A stretch of 17,592 nucleotides of DNA, taken from NCBI GenBank assembly GCA_002317435.1, contig DCIQ01000135.1, forward strand, positions 1-17,592, written 5' to 3'. The notes beneath the pieces are model-generated. The model did no database searches. It saw nothing but the letters and a program-made list of their open reading frames with translations, and was not told the origin of the DNA. The position numbers were made by a program, and so were the translations under genes. This stretch comes from Bacteroidales bacterium UBA1722 (GTDB lineage Bacteria; Bacteroidota; Bacteroidia; Bacteroidales; UBA932). Shown in pieces: positions 8,934-16,277 of the stretch. Position 1 is the stretch's first letter, and each line of letters starts with the position of its first letter.

Positions 8934-10913
8934 TCACCACCAAACCTGTTTTCCGTTCTCCAAGGTGAAGATACGCTCCTCCTTACCCTTGGTCAGATCC
9001 CGGAGCAGAAGCAGAGCACCTTTGGGGATACGTTCATAGTATAATGTATTACTTTCAGCGGTCTGCCGCCCCAAAGACTTCCATTCTCCCCCCTTCCAAT
9101 AGAATAATTCATATAAATCACCCGGACTGACATTATTATCATCATTCCTCGGAATGTATCTGATTCTTGAAACCGCTGTCGGCTTTCCGAAGTCCATCCC
9201 CACATATGTATTTTTCAATCCCTTCGGAGCATCGAAATAAGTCAGGGGATCACCGTCGAATACAGCGGACTTGCCTGTCTCCGGCTCATCAGGATAATAA
9301 GTCCCGTCTGTTCCGATTACGGCTCCCGTCACCCGGATTCCATCTTCGTAGAACTCAAGTTCAGCGATATTTCCGTTCGTACCGTCCGGAGCCAGATACC
9401 TCCAATACCTGTACGGACGGGTGGCTTTTACCACGGCTGAATCCGGCAGAATGGACCATCTTTTGATTTCATATACAGTTTCGGCATCGGAAAAGTCAGG
9501 TCTGTCCGAAGCCTGAAACCGCCCCCCTATCAGTCTGGACACATACAGGTGAATGCGGTATGATACGAAGAATTTCCTGTCCAGCCCGGCCCTTTCATAC
9601 TCTTCCGATGCGACCAGAATTCTGGTGTCCCCATTTTCTTCCAGAATGAAAGGGTCGGCTACGGCTTTGATTCCATCGGAAGTGCAGCATACCGGAAGAT
9701 AGGCGATGCCCCTACCTATATCCTTGAAAAGGTATTTCCTACCCGTTTTCTTCCCGAAACACACCGGAACCCACTTCTGATTGTCAAAAACCGCCAGATA
9801 GCAGGTACCTGAAAAACGACCGGCAGTCGCTTTGACTCTTACGTCGGATGTCCGCATGTATTCTCGTGTAACATCCTTGATGAAAGGATTCTGCATAAAC
9901 TTGGGGACATGTCTCTCTCTCGACAGAATCTCTTTGATATCGCTGTCCACAGTATATGTTTTTCTATAAACCTTGGCCATCTTCTGCTCTACTTTGTGGA
10001 GCATTTCGGGATCCTGCTCACATCCTGCGAAAGACTTGGTCTTCCCGTTGTTCATCAGCAGTGCATTCCATGTATGATCCCACGAGCGGAACGGCCACTG
10101 AGGAGTGAAATCCACTGTCACAGGTATTCCGATGCTCCGCATATACAGAGCCGCTATTTCTGAAAAATCCATACATCGACCGAAAGGGAGGCGAGTCTTG
10201 AGAGACATTTTCCAGACAGCAGGACTCTCTGACGGGGTCTTGTCTGCATCGATTCTCTGCTTCAAATTCATATTCAGAGTCTGACAAGCCCAAAAGGCCG
10301 AATGGGCCATCTCTGACGAATTCTTGAACGTTTCCAATTTGATTATGACCGAACTGTCTATTCTGGCGGATATCGCTTTCCTCCAGCCATCCTCCGGAAC
10401 ATACCACTCGGATAATCTGTAGGGAAGGAGAAATTCGCAAAAATCATCAAACTCCAGATGACGCGCCCAACTTCCGTTCTCCCACAAATCAAAGGCTTCG
10501 TCTATGTTCCTGATAATAAAATCAGCGGTCAGAATCTCATAGTCCTTCCGTATTTCAAAACTACTGCGAGGAAACAGGTCGTTCAGGCGCTTCACTGCCT
10601 CCAAAAGAATTCTGGTATCCCTGAAGACATACTCTATCGGGATGGAGTTGATAACAGAATCAAGTTGGCGATGGTATTCCTCCACCATCGGCCCTGCATA
10701 GGATCTGTGACCCGGCATATTGGAAATAAGGAACACCGCAGCCCTATATTTCAAGCTGTCAGCATCACTCTCATAGTGTCTCAGCACTTTGTCCATCTCC
10801 GGCCTGAATTCTTTCGGAATCCCCGACAAAGCACTCCTTGATGAATGCCTGTCCATACATCCTGTCAAAAAAGCAGCCAACAGCGACAGACATATAACCT
10901 TCCTCAACGTCAT
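8934..10913 (-). CDS. Transglutaminase-like lipoprotein with C-terminal discoidin-like domain
   Basis: A 659-residue lipoprotein with signal peptide and lipobox LTGC (Cys19). A mostly helical region (about 35-235) is followed by a transglutaminase-like papain-fold core. GRCMDFSEIAALYMRSIGIP holds the presumed nucleophile Cys247. After VTVDFTPQW comes SWDHTWNALL with the presumed catalytic His280, in the family pattern GRC-x-D ... DfTP-x-W ... NHAWN. The third catalytic residue is not obvious to me. The C-terminal ~110 residues (FDGDPLTYFDAP, YVGMDFGKPTAVSRIRYIP) look like a discoidin/F5-8C-type sugar- or surface-binding domain. Relatives of this fold act as transglutaminases, cysteine proteases or amidases, so the reaction here is open. 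It starts 13 bp after the signal peptidase gene, suggesting a role on the same secreted substrates. Confidence 0.8.
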   Translation of the reverse strand: MTLRKVICLSLLAAFLTGCMDRHSSRSALSGIPKEFRPEMDKVLRHYESDADSLKYRAAVFLISNMPGHRSYAGPMVEEYHRQLDSVINSIPIEYVFRDTRILLEAVKRLNDLFPRSSFEIRKDYEILTADFIIRNIDEAFDLWENGSWARHLEFDDFCEFLLPYRLSEWYVPEDGWRKAISARIDSSVIIKLETFKNSSEMAHSAFWACQTLNMNLKQRIDADKTPSESPAVWKMSLKTRLPFGRCMDFSEIAALYMRSIGIPVTVDFTPQWPFRSWDHTWNALLMNNGKTKSFAGCEQDPEMLHKVEQKMAKVYRKTYTVDSDIKEILSRERHVPKFMQNPFIKDVTREYMRTSDVRVKATAGRFSGTCYLAVFDNQKWVPVCFGKKTGRKYLFKDIGRGIAYLPVCCTSDGIKAVADPFILEENGDTRILVASEEYERAGLDRKFFVSYRIHLYVSRLIGGRFQASDRPDFSDAETVYEIKRWSILPDSAVVKATRPYRYWRYLAPDGTNGNIAELEFYEDGIRVTGAVIGTDGTYYPDEPETGKSAVFDGDPLTYFDAPKGLKNTYVGMDFGKPTAVSRIRYIPRNDDNNVSPGDLYELFYWKGGEWKSLGRQTAESNTLYYERIPKGALLLLRDLTKGKEERIFTLENGKQVWW

Positions 10914-10926
10914 AAGTTATACAGTT

Positions 10927-11721
10927 CTAATAATTTCCAAACAATATTCCCACGACATACTCTTCCGGGACAAATCCGAAATACCTGCTGTCCTTGGAAT
11001 TCAGCACATTGTCCCCCATAAAGAAGTACCAGTTTTTCCGAAATATGTATTCGCTGCCTTCAGGAAGAGCACCTCCCTGCAGTTCATATTCCAGCACCCA
11101 TCTGTAACGGTTCACCGCCATCGAATCCAAAACGATGGTCTCTCCTTTTCCGGGGATGACGACGGGACCCAGATCCCTGATGGTCCATCGGCCCTGTTCC
11201 CCGGCAAAAAAACCTGCCTTCAGACATCCACGTCCATCCAACACGCTGTCCGGGACTTCCGTCATCATCATCTCGTTCCCGAACATGGACGCAGATATGT
11301 GCCCTCCCGGAATTCCGGACAAATAACCATTGCTGATAATGACAGTATCTCCAGGCAGTCCCACGCACCGCTTCACGAGGACTTCATTTATTCGGAATCC
11401 AACAGTTCCCCAATGGTCAGGATAGGGATTATTGATGACTGCCACATCCCCCCTTCTCATCCGCCGTATTCCGGGCAGCCTGAAACATTCGAGCCTGCCT
11501 TCCGTAAAATCGAAGTTCGTATAAATCCGTCCTCCCAAGAGAATCTTGTTCACGTACACCTGCTCACCGTCATCAAGGGTAGGGTTCATCGAACATCCAG
11601 ACACCGTAAATCTGTCGCAGATGCAGACCCTCACCATCACATAAGACACGAACAGGACAGTGATGGTTATTACTGCGATACATAGAATATCAATAATCCT
11701 GTTTCCTGACGGATGTTTCAT
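10927..11721 (-). CDS. Signal peptidase I (S26 family)
   Basis: A 264-residue type I signal peptidase with one N-terminal TM segment (about 10-33) and the catalytic domain outside the cytoplasm. The Ser/Lys dyad is present: Ser44 in VSGCSMNPTL and Lys117 in VLVKRCVGLPGD. The later conserved boxes are also there: FFMGDN (234-238) and NSKDSRYFGFVP (241-252). A long insertion, about 130-230, separates the Lys box from the GDN box. This is longer than in minimal S26 enzymes but similar to other Bacteroidota homologues. A housekeeping lepB would not normally sit in such a locus, so this looks like a dedicated processing enzyme, perhaps for the Ala-Leu-Ala of the NVEALA leaders. Its 5' end overlaps the preceding membrane-protein gene by 32 bp. 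Confidence 0.92.
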   Translation of the reverse strand: MKHPSGNRIIDILCIAVITITVLFVSYVMVRVCICDRFTVSGCSMNPTLDDGEQVYVNKILLGGRIYTNFDFTEGRLECFRLPGIRRMRRGDVAVINNPYPDHWGTVGFRINEVLVKRCVGLPGDTVIISNGYLSGIPGGHISASMFGNEMMMTEVPDSVLDGRGCLKAGFFAGEQGRWTIRDLGPVVIPGKGETIVLDSMAVNRYRWVLEYELQGGALPEGSEYIFRKNWYFFMGDNVLNSKDSRYFGFVPEEYVVGILFGNY

Positions 11722-13129
11722 TTCTCAAAATATTTGAAAGGCTGTCAGTCAACATCCTGCATTCCTCATGCAGATTCACCATAGCCATGTTTCGGGGATT
11801 CACCGGCATATTCAGTATATAGTCCCCGAGATTTTTCGCCCGGACCGTCATCCCATTTTTATGGTAGAGCCTCATCGTCCTCATCAATGGGTACAGCCTC
11901 GAAGGAATCATATAGTGCGCGGTATCGTACTGCCGGAACGCCTCCCCATAATCCCCCCTGTCCTCCGCATTCCTTCCGAGCATAACGTGAAACATCGGGT
12001 CGGCTGAGATCGCACAACCCAGTTTCAACAGCGAATCACTTTCCTCATACCAGCCGCATTCACGATAATGCCGCGCGGAAGAGAAGTAAGAAGAATAAAG
12101 TCTGAAAGCATCCTTTACATCAATATGACAGACCGTGACACACACGACCACAGCACAGCTGATTAGAAGAGTTATCGATTTTCCTGATTTGGTCCAGTCA
12201 TTTTCCAAGATGATGCCGAAAATCAGAATGAGAAGCATCACGCAGAAACTCCTTATCGAAAAAGGGTACGAAAAGAAAGCAAATACAGCCCACGCCGCCA
12301 GACCAGGAGTGAATACACTATCCCTCCATCCGGCTATGATTATGACGATTAGTGCTGAAATGAACACAAACATCACCGGAAAACCTCTTTCTATTCCGAT
12401 TTTCAGGTATTCGTTGAATGCGAACTGGGGACTCCCGGCCACCTGCATCTCCAGCTCCTTCTCTATCCTCCCTTCATCCTCCCTGAAAAAACGCTCCTGT
12501 GTTCTGCCATAAACACCCAGAACAGTCCCTTCGCCTGTCCCTCTGACAGGGCATTCCTTCAGCGCGAGCAGTTCCATCTTCCATATATGCAGCCTTCCCC
12601 GTGCCGACTGCGCTTTGAACTGAAATACCATAATGCACAGCACTATTACCGCTGCTGCCGCAGCAATGCCCATCCACCGATGATTCTTCACCTTCTTGAA
12701 TGCATCAGAAAGTAGTGCAGCCCTGATTCCGAGCGTCAGGACGAGAGCCAGCCACGCTGCCCTGCTCTGAGTGCCGGGAAGCACGATGAATCCGAGAGCG
12801 AGCGAAACGGCGCAGATAACAGTCATCGCCCTGTGAATCCAATCGACGGTACCGCATCCCGCCCGGGAACCAATGCTCTTCCCCCCACCGAAAACACGGC
12901 TCAGAAGATAAGTTCCAGTCACCGCCATACAGACTGCGAGACAGCCTCCGAGAGGACCGGAATTTTGGAAACCACCTGTCATCTGGCAGAGATGATGATT
13001 GAATCTTTGAAATCCGATTACTTGAAGAAGAGCCATAATGGACTGGAAAGCACACAAAAAGGCTGCTGCACCTACACACAACAGCCTTGCATAGTATTTT
13101 GTCTCCCTTGTATCAGAAGTCTGTGTCAC
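11690..13129 (-). CDS. O-antigen ligase/polymerase-like (Wzy_C) membrane protein with TPR tail
   Basis: A 479-residue polytopic membrane protein. Family marks of Wzy/WaaL/PglL-like enzymes are visible: GGFQNSGPLGG (52-62), LPGTQSRAAWLAL (117-129), then a periplasmic loop with ARGRLHIWKMELLALKECPVRG (176-197) and GVYGRTQERFF (205-215), and FNEYLKIGIERG (238-249). TM segments lie at about 17-38, 60-78, 100-118, 122-140, 152-169, 250-267, 275-290, 293-309 and 317-334. The soluble C-terminus (about 345-450) has TPR-like helices (GWYEESDSLLKLGCAISADP, RGDYGEAFRQYDTA). Members of this superfamily move glycans from undecaprenyl carriers to lipid A core, other glycans or proteins. The start is a GTG overlapping the redoxin gene by 17 bp. 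The protein seems short at the N-terminus for the family, perhaps lacking two or three TM segments. Confidence 0.8.
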   Translation of the reverse strand: MTQTSDTRETKYYARLLCVGAAAFLCAFQSIMALLQVIGFQRFNHHLCQMTGGFQNSGPLGGCLAVCMAVTGTYLLSRVFGGGKSIGSRAGCGTVDWIHRAMTVICAVSLALGFIVLPGTQSRAAWLALVLTLGIRAALLSDAFKKVKNHRWMGIAAAAAVIVLCIMVFQFKAQSARGRLHIWKMELLALKECPVRGTGEGTVLGVYGRTQERFFREDEGRIEKELEMQVAGSPQFAFNEYLKIGIERGFPVMFVFISALIVIIIAGWRDSVFTPGLAAWAVFAFFSYPFSIRSFCVMLLILIFGIILENDWTKSGKSITLLISCAVVVCVTVCHIDVKDAFRLYSSYFSSARHYRECGWYEESDSLLKLGCAISADPMFHVMLGRNAEDRGDYGEAFRQYDTAHYMIPSRLYPLMRTMRLYHKNGMTVRAKNLGDYILNMPVNPRNMAMVNLHEECRMLTDSLSNILRNETSVRKQDY

Positions 13130-13685
13130 TTTGGTCTATATGTCTTATCCTATTCTCGTATAACTTCTTCAGTCCTGGTATCAAAACAGGATTACCTATC
13201 ACGCATATTTTACCATCTTCATCCAGCAGGAATGAATGAAGGTTTTCGGATTCAGGGATAAAGGGATTGAGCTCTTCGAACTGATGCCCGCTATCAATGA
13301 AAACGTCGAAAGGGAATTTTTTGGAACGTATCAGATTTGGAAGGGTGAAGGAGTCCGCCCGCCCCGGCGCTATAACGAATATCACCCGAAGAGTGTCCCC
13401 ATAAGACTTAGCGAATTTATAATAGTCGGGGAAATGGCTTATCTTACATGGAGAGCAGACCAATGAATCCACATACCTCACATATCTGAATCCGTCATTT
13501 TCGAACGATACCATATCGGCTCCTACAGAGTCAATGCCCCGAATGCACTGCATATCGGTCGGAAACGACACTTCCCTACCGTACATCTTCTTCATATCAT
13601 GCCTAACAAAAATGGTATGACAGGACATCATGGTCGATACCATAAGTATCACGGCAGTCAGTCTTTTAATACTATCCAAGTGCAT
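13113..13685 (-). CDS. Thioredoxin-like (TlpA/redoxin type) lipoprotein with CxxC
   Basis: A 190-residue predicted lipoprotein from the ATG at 13685. A TTG 12 codons upstream would extend it, but the ATG sits directly before a normal signal peptide (IKRLTAVILMVSTMMSC). The lipid Cys would be Cys22, with a weak lipobox. A thioredoxin-type active site is seen as SLVCSPCKISHF (Cys77, Cys80), followed by a TlpA-like strand and helix pattern (LRVIFVIAPG, FDVFIDSGHQF) and LHSFLLDEDGKICVIGNPV near 149-167. It likely acts in the periplasm as a thiol-disulfide reductase, oxidase or isomerase. The two peptide cores upstream have five cysteines each, including a CxxC, and are obvious candidate clients. 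The aromatic residue normally before the first Cys (WCxxC) is absent. Confidence 0.77.
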   Translation of the reverse strand: MHLDSIKRLTAVILMVSTMMSCHTIFVRHDMKKMYGREVSFPTDMQCIRGIDSVGADMVSFENDGFRYVRYVDSLVCSPCKISHFPDYYKFAKSYGDTLRVIFVIAPGRADSFTLPNLIRSKKFPFDVFIDSGHQFEELNPFIPESENLHSFLLDEDGKICVIGNPVLIPGLKKLYENRIRHIDQSDTDF

Positions 13686-13736
13686 ATCTGGTGAAAATTT
13701 TCTTATACGCAAAAAATACAATCAAATAACTTGCTG

Positions 13737-14789
13737 TCAGTATTCGTATCTGTAGATTTTCTCATTCTCGGAATCCAATGCATAGATGACATGCTTTGAA
13801 GAGTCAAAACAGAAATCGGTCGCCGGATGCGGAAGATTCACCTTCAACTTCGGTTCCCCATACCAGTCAAAGAATAATATAGAATAATCCTTGGACTTTT
13901 CACTAAACAGAAATGCACACAGTGTGTCATCAGATGACTGGCTGAAAAAAAATTGCCTCTCCTTATGGTGTCTATTACAATATTTCTCTGCCTCATGTAC
14001 CGAAACAACTTCCCGACCCACTATCACCGTCTTCGAGAAATTGTTGTCCAAAGCCACAAAATTGATGACATTTGTCGAGATGCTGGCATCCACGAATATT
14101 CTATTCTCCTCATTATATGCAGGATACCCGGAAAGGAGATTAAAGTAGGGATATCTGTTAGTAGAAACTTCGATGCCATTAAGTTTAGTGAACGCATCTA
14201 CCTTTTTCAATATCGTCCCTACATACACTTCTCTCTCATTCTTTAATTCATCACTAGAAATGGTGCGACAAAAAGATGTGGAATCATCAAGAATCATCCA
14301 TAAACCAGAGTAAGCGCTGGTTGACGGTAAAGGTCTGGATTCGGCGACAGTTTCATTTCTAATCAGCGACTGAGATACATTCCACCTTACTATCTCTTTT
14401 CTTCCATTACTAAATTCCAACATGATAGAATGTCCACTATAAAAAATTCTAGCGTAATTCATATAGAAGGTTTTCAACAATTCAGATGGACCATTTCCGA
14501 TTTTGAAAAAGCTGCCAAGGCACGAGAAATCAGAAACATCATAAACATACACAACCTGCTCATTCTTATGGGTTGACACCATGAGGAGAGAATCCTTAAT
14601 AGTCATACTGAGCACATTATAGTTGCCAATGTGCAACTCAATCTCCTCGCTACTCTTTACTGATTTCTCTTCCGGGAAATCAGTGATGAAAGTGAAATTA
14701 TCAAGGACAAGCTTGCTCGTGTCGTCCACGACATCACCACACGACACGAACAAGCATATCGATAGCATTATTGCTAAAAGTCGATTCAT
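13737..14789 (-). CDS. BF3164/TolB-like 6-bladed beta-propeller lipoprotein (propeller 1)
   Basis: A 350-residue predicted lipoprotein. I start it at the ATG at 14789, which overlaps the stop of NVEALA peptide 1 as ATGA, rather than at a GTG five codons upstream. The signal peptide is MNRLLAIMLSICLFVSC with lipid Cys17. The body shows the propeller pattern of this Bacteroidota family: repeated beta strands, the hallmark FFKIGNGPSELLK (a G-x-GP-x-E turn) and a final blade with ILFFDWYGEPKLKVNL and HVIYALDSENEKIYRYEY. It is only distantly similar to propeller 2 downstream of peptide 2. The overlap with the peptide gene implies coupled translation and suggests that the propeller is the partner, receptor or immunity factor for that peptide. 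No enzymatic residues are apparent. Confidence 0.8.
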   Translation of the reverse strand: MNRLLAIMLSICLFVSCGDVVDDTSKLVLDNFTFITDFPEEKSVKSSEEIELHIGNYNVLSMTIKDSLLMVSTHKNEQVVYVYDVSDFSCLGSFFKIGNGPSELLKTFYMNYARIFYSGHSIMLEFSNGRKEIVRWNVSQSLIRNETVAESRPLPSTSAYSGLWMILDDSTSFCRTISSDELKNEREVYVGTILKKVDAFTKLNGIEVSTNRYPYFNLLSGYPAYNEENRIFVDASISTNVINFVALDNNFSKTVIVGREVVSVHEAEKYCNRHHKERQFFFSQSSDDTLCAFLFSEKSKDYSILFFDWYGEPKLKVNLPHPATDFCFDSSKHVIYALDSENEKIYRYEY

Positions 14790-15052
14790 GACCACGCAGG
14801 GCACCTAGAGTGAACGCACCACCAATAATCAGTACCATTAACGAATTGGCATGTGTAACAATCTCTTACCATACGACCTTGTGACTCGTGGGTGCGCCAA
14901 AAACACACTTCCATAGTCATCTCTTCTTCCGCCAATGCCTCCACATTTTCATCAAAGATCCCGTCGGATTTGTTGCATGATAAGATGCCGACTACCAACA
15001 GAGATGCAGCGACTACTGCAGCGGACGCGATGGCCAATAATTTCTTTTTCAT
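14786..15052 (-). CDS. NVEALA-family small secreted peptide precursor 1
   Basis: An 88-residue small precursor starting at the ATG at 15052. The frame is open further upstream, but that extension is non-coding because it repeats the intergenic DNA found upstream of peptide 2. The order is: Lys-rich N-terminus (MKKKLL), hydrophobic segment (about 8-25) ending in ILSC with a lipobox-like Cys26, linker NKSDGIFD, and ENVEALA (35-41). The remaining 47-residue core has five cysteines (Cys50, 65, 68, 79, 84), including CYTC, and aromatic residues (DYWWC). Residues 1-41 are identical to those of peptide 2, and the cores are unrelated. The family (NVEALA, PF14055 as I recall) has no established function. 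It ends in an ATGA overlap with propeller 1. Secretion and processing at or near the NVEALA motif are inference. Confidence 0.85.
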   Translation of the reverse strand: MKKKLLAIASAAVVAASLLVVGILSCNKSDGIFDENVEALAEEEMTMEVCFWRTHESQGRMVRDCYTCQFVNGTDYWWCVHSRCPAWS

Positions 15053-15344
15053 AAAATAAATGACTTTTTTGTTAATAACTTCCGCACACAACCGATTATG
15101 TGCGTTGAAAATTCCAGTGCAAATCAAAAAAAAAAAATGATTTCCAAATTTTCTAGAATTCTTTCTCGATTTTCCCATACTTGCCAATGCGTTCCTGACA
15201 ACTCCCCATAAATCATATCAAATGACTAAGATTATAGCGGACCAGCCTTTCTTCGGATCGTTCAACACAGTAAAGATATTTATTTTTTGAGTCAAAAGCT
15301 ATTTTACTGATATCCTCCGAGACTCGAATATCGTACTTAAAATT
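14937..15344. repeat. Direct repeat copy 1: propeller 3' end + intergenic + NVEALA leader
   Basis: About 408 bp that match 16552-16960 with eight substitutions and one homopolymer indel by eye. The block covers the last ~43 codons of propeller 2, the whole 160-bp intergenic region and the leader codons of peptide 1 as far as the Ala codon of ENVEALA. All 160 intergenic bases agree apart from the 12 versus 13 A tract. The leader part has two silent changes; the propeller part has six changes, four of them silent. Confidence 0.9.
15053..15212 (-). promoter_or_regulatory. Conserved 5' region of NVEALA peptide 1 with A/T homopolymer
   Basis: This 160-bp gap between propeller 2 and peptide 1 is identical to the gap upstream of peptide 2, except for one base in a homopolymer. 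On the minus strand it holds TTTG (15148-15145), a run of 12 T (15137-15126) and TTGATTTG (15127-15120), five of six matches to TAnnTTTG with a 17-base spacer. Alternatively the TTTG at 15123-15120 could pair with TAATCGGTTG (15098-15089) at a 21-base spacing. An inverted repeat CGCACA/TGTGCG (15083-15088, 15099-15104) would form a small hairpin in the leader RNA. No terminator is evident after propeller 2. Promoter assignment is tentative. Confidence 0.4.
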
Positions 15345-16277
15345 ACCATTCCAATCAAATATTTGAATTGAAGTACCTTGACACCCACTTATCAATTTTT
15401 CAAAAGGAACACCCTTGTAGGTAACAATTATAAAACCAGAAGAGGCAGCTGCTTCTTCAAAATACTGAATAGAATTCATATCCAGCATTCGTTTGCTGTT
15501 ACTACTCCATTTCCGAAAATCAGTATTGACTGCAATAGACTGAGCCTCTCCCGATGACGTATCAAAAAGATTGATTTGCGGTAGACAAAGCATAATTTCA
15601 GCGACTTTTCCAGACTCTTCGTTTCGAACAAATATACTACTTAAATATGTCATATATCTTCTATCGGCGATCTCACTGTCATACAAAAATGTATTCAACA
15701 CTTCACCTTGGCTGCCAATAGTTTTTTTAACTAATCGTCCGGATTCCTCTGATAAAACGAAGTGTCGGCATTCAGGTAAAGGCGTCCATTGCATAATAGT
15801 ACTTGATGGTAATGTATCATGGTGTGCATAAACAATGTGCCCGGATTGAAGAGTTTCAGCGACATCAATAGCATATGTCTCCTCTAAAAAGCCATTCGTC
15901 TGAAAATTCAAGTTTGACTCTACTGAATTAGTTATTATTACATAGGGATCCAATATCTCCTCAGGACCTCTTCCCTTACGGGCAAAAGAGCCCAGATATT
16001 GTAAAGAATTAGAGGAATACGCACTAAAATGATAGCCATCATCATCAATCACCCATTTCTGAAGAACGATGATTGTATCACAAAATATACGAATACTTTG
16101 ATACTGTTCCATTTCTTTCGTAATAATACAATGAGACGTATCTGCAACAAGTGATACAACTTTCTCGGGCTTCACCAAATTCACTGAAACATTATCCAAA
16201 ATGCCCTTTCCTCGACAACATGACAAAAGAAGAAGAGAAAGAAACAATATCAGCGATTCCCTTAAATAATTTTTCAT
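15213..16277 (-). CDS. BF3164/TolB-like 6-bladed beta-propeller lipoprotein (propeller 2)
   Basis: A 354-residue predicted lipoprotein starting at an ATG, with signal peptide MKNYLRESLILFLSLLLLSC and lipid Cys20 (a second Cys follows). The family hallmark SFARKGRGPEEILDPY is present around 97-112, and the last blade reads IQIFDWNGNFKYDI then KNKYLYCVERSEERLVRYNL. It is a distant paralogue of propeller 1, sharing the GS-F-x-x-x-G-x-GP-x-E and FDW-x-G motifs but little else. Its last ~43 residues are almost identical to the truncated remnant at 16829-16960, so its 3' end belongs to a repeated block. It follows peptide 2 after 132 bp that contain a strong hairpin, unlike propeller 1, which overlaps its peptide gene. 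It is probably a periplasm- or surface-exposed lipoprotein partner of the peptide. Confidence 0.8.
   Translation of the reverse strand: MKNYLRESLILFLSLLLLSCCRGKGILDNVSVNLVKPEKVVSLVADTSHCIITKEMEQYQSIRIFCDTIIVLQKWVIDDDGYHFSAYSSNSLQYLGSFARKGRGPEEILDPYVIITNSVESNLNFQTNGFLEETYAIDVAETLQSGHIVYAHHDTLPSSTIMQWTPLPECRHFVLSEESGRLVKKTIGSQGEVLNTFLYDSEIADRRYMTYLSSIFVRNEESGKVAEIMLCLPQINLFDTSSGEAQSIAVNTDFRKWSSNSKRMLDMNSIQYFEEAAASSGFIIVTYKGVPFEKLISGCQGTSIQIFDWNGNFKYDIRVSEDISKIAFDSKNKYLYCVERSEERLVRYNLSHLI

Noticed and set aside
10789..11685. Plus-strand open frame of 298 codons
   Set aside because: Antisense to the signal peptidase gene, which has all catalytic boxes. The plus-strand product is rich in His, Pro and Ser with no domain pattern.
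13686..13721. TTG start for the thioredoxin-like lipoprotein
   Set aside because: The extra residues would put charged sequence ahead of a complete signal peptide; the ATG at 13685 is sufficient.
14975..14977. Cys26 of the NVEALA leader as a certain lipidation site
   Set aside because: ILSC is lipobox-like, but as far as I recall many family members lack this Cys, so I record it as possible and do not call these peptides lipoproteins.
15053..15187. N-terminal extension of NVEALA peptide 1 (and the like at 16668-16832)
   Set aside because: The frame is open, but the extensions read in part different sequences because the homopolymer differs by one base, and they contain promoter-like DNA. 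The MKKKLL start gives a normal leader in both copies.
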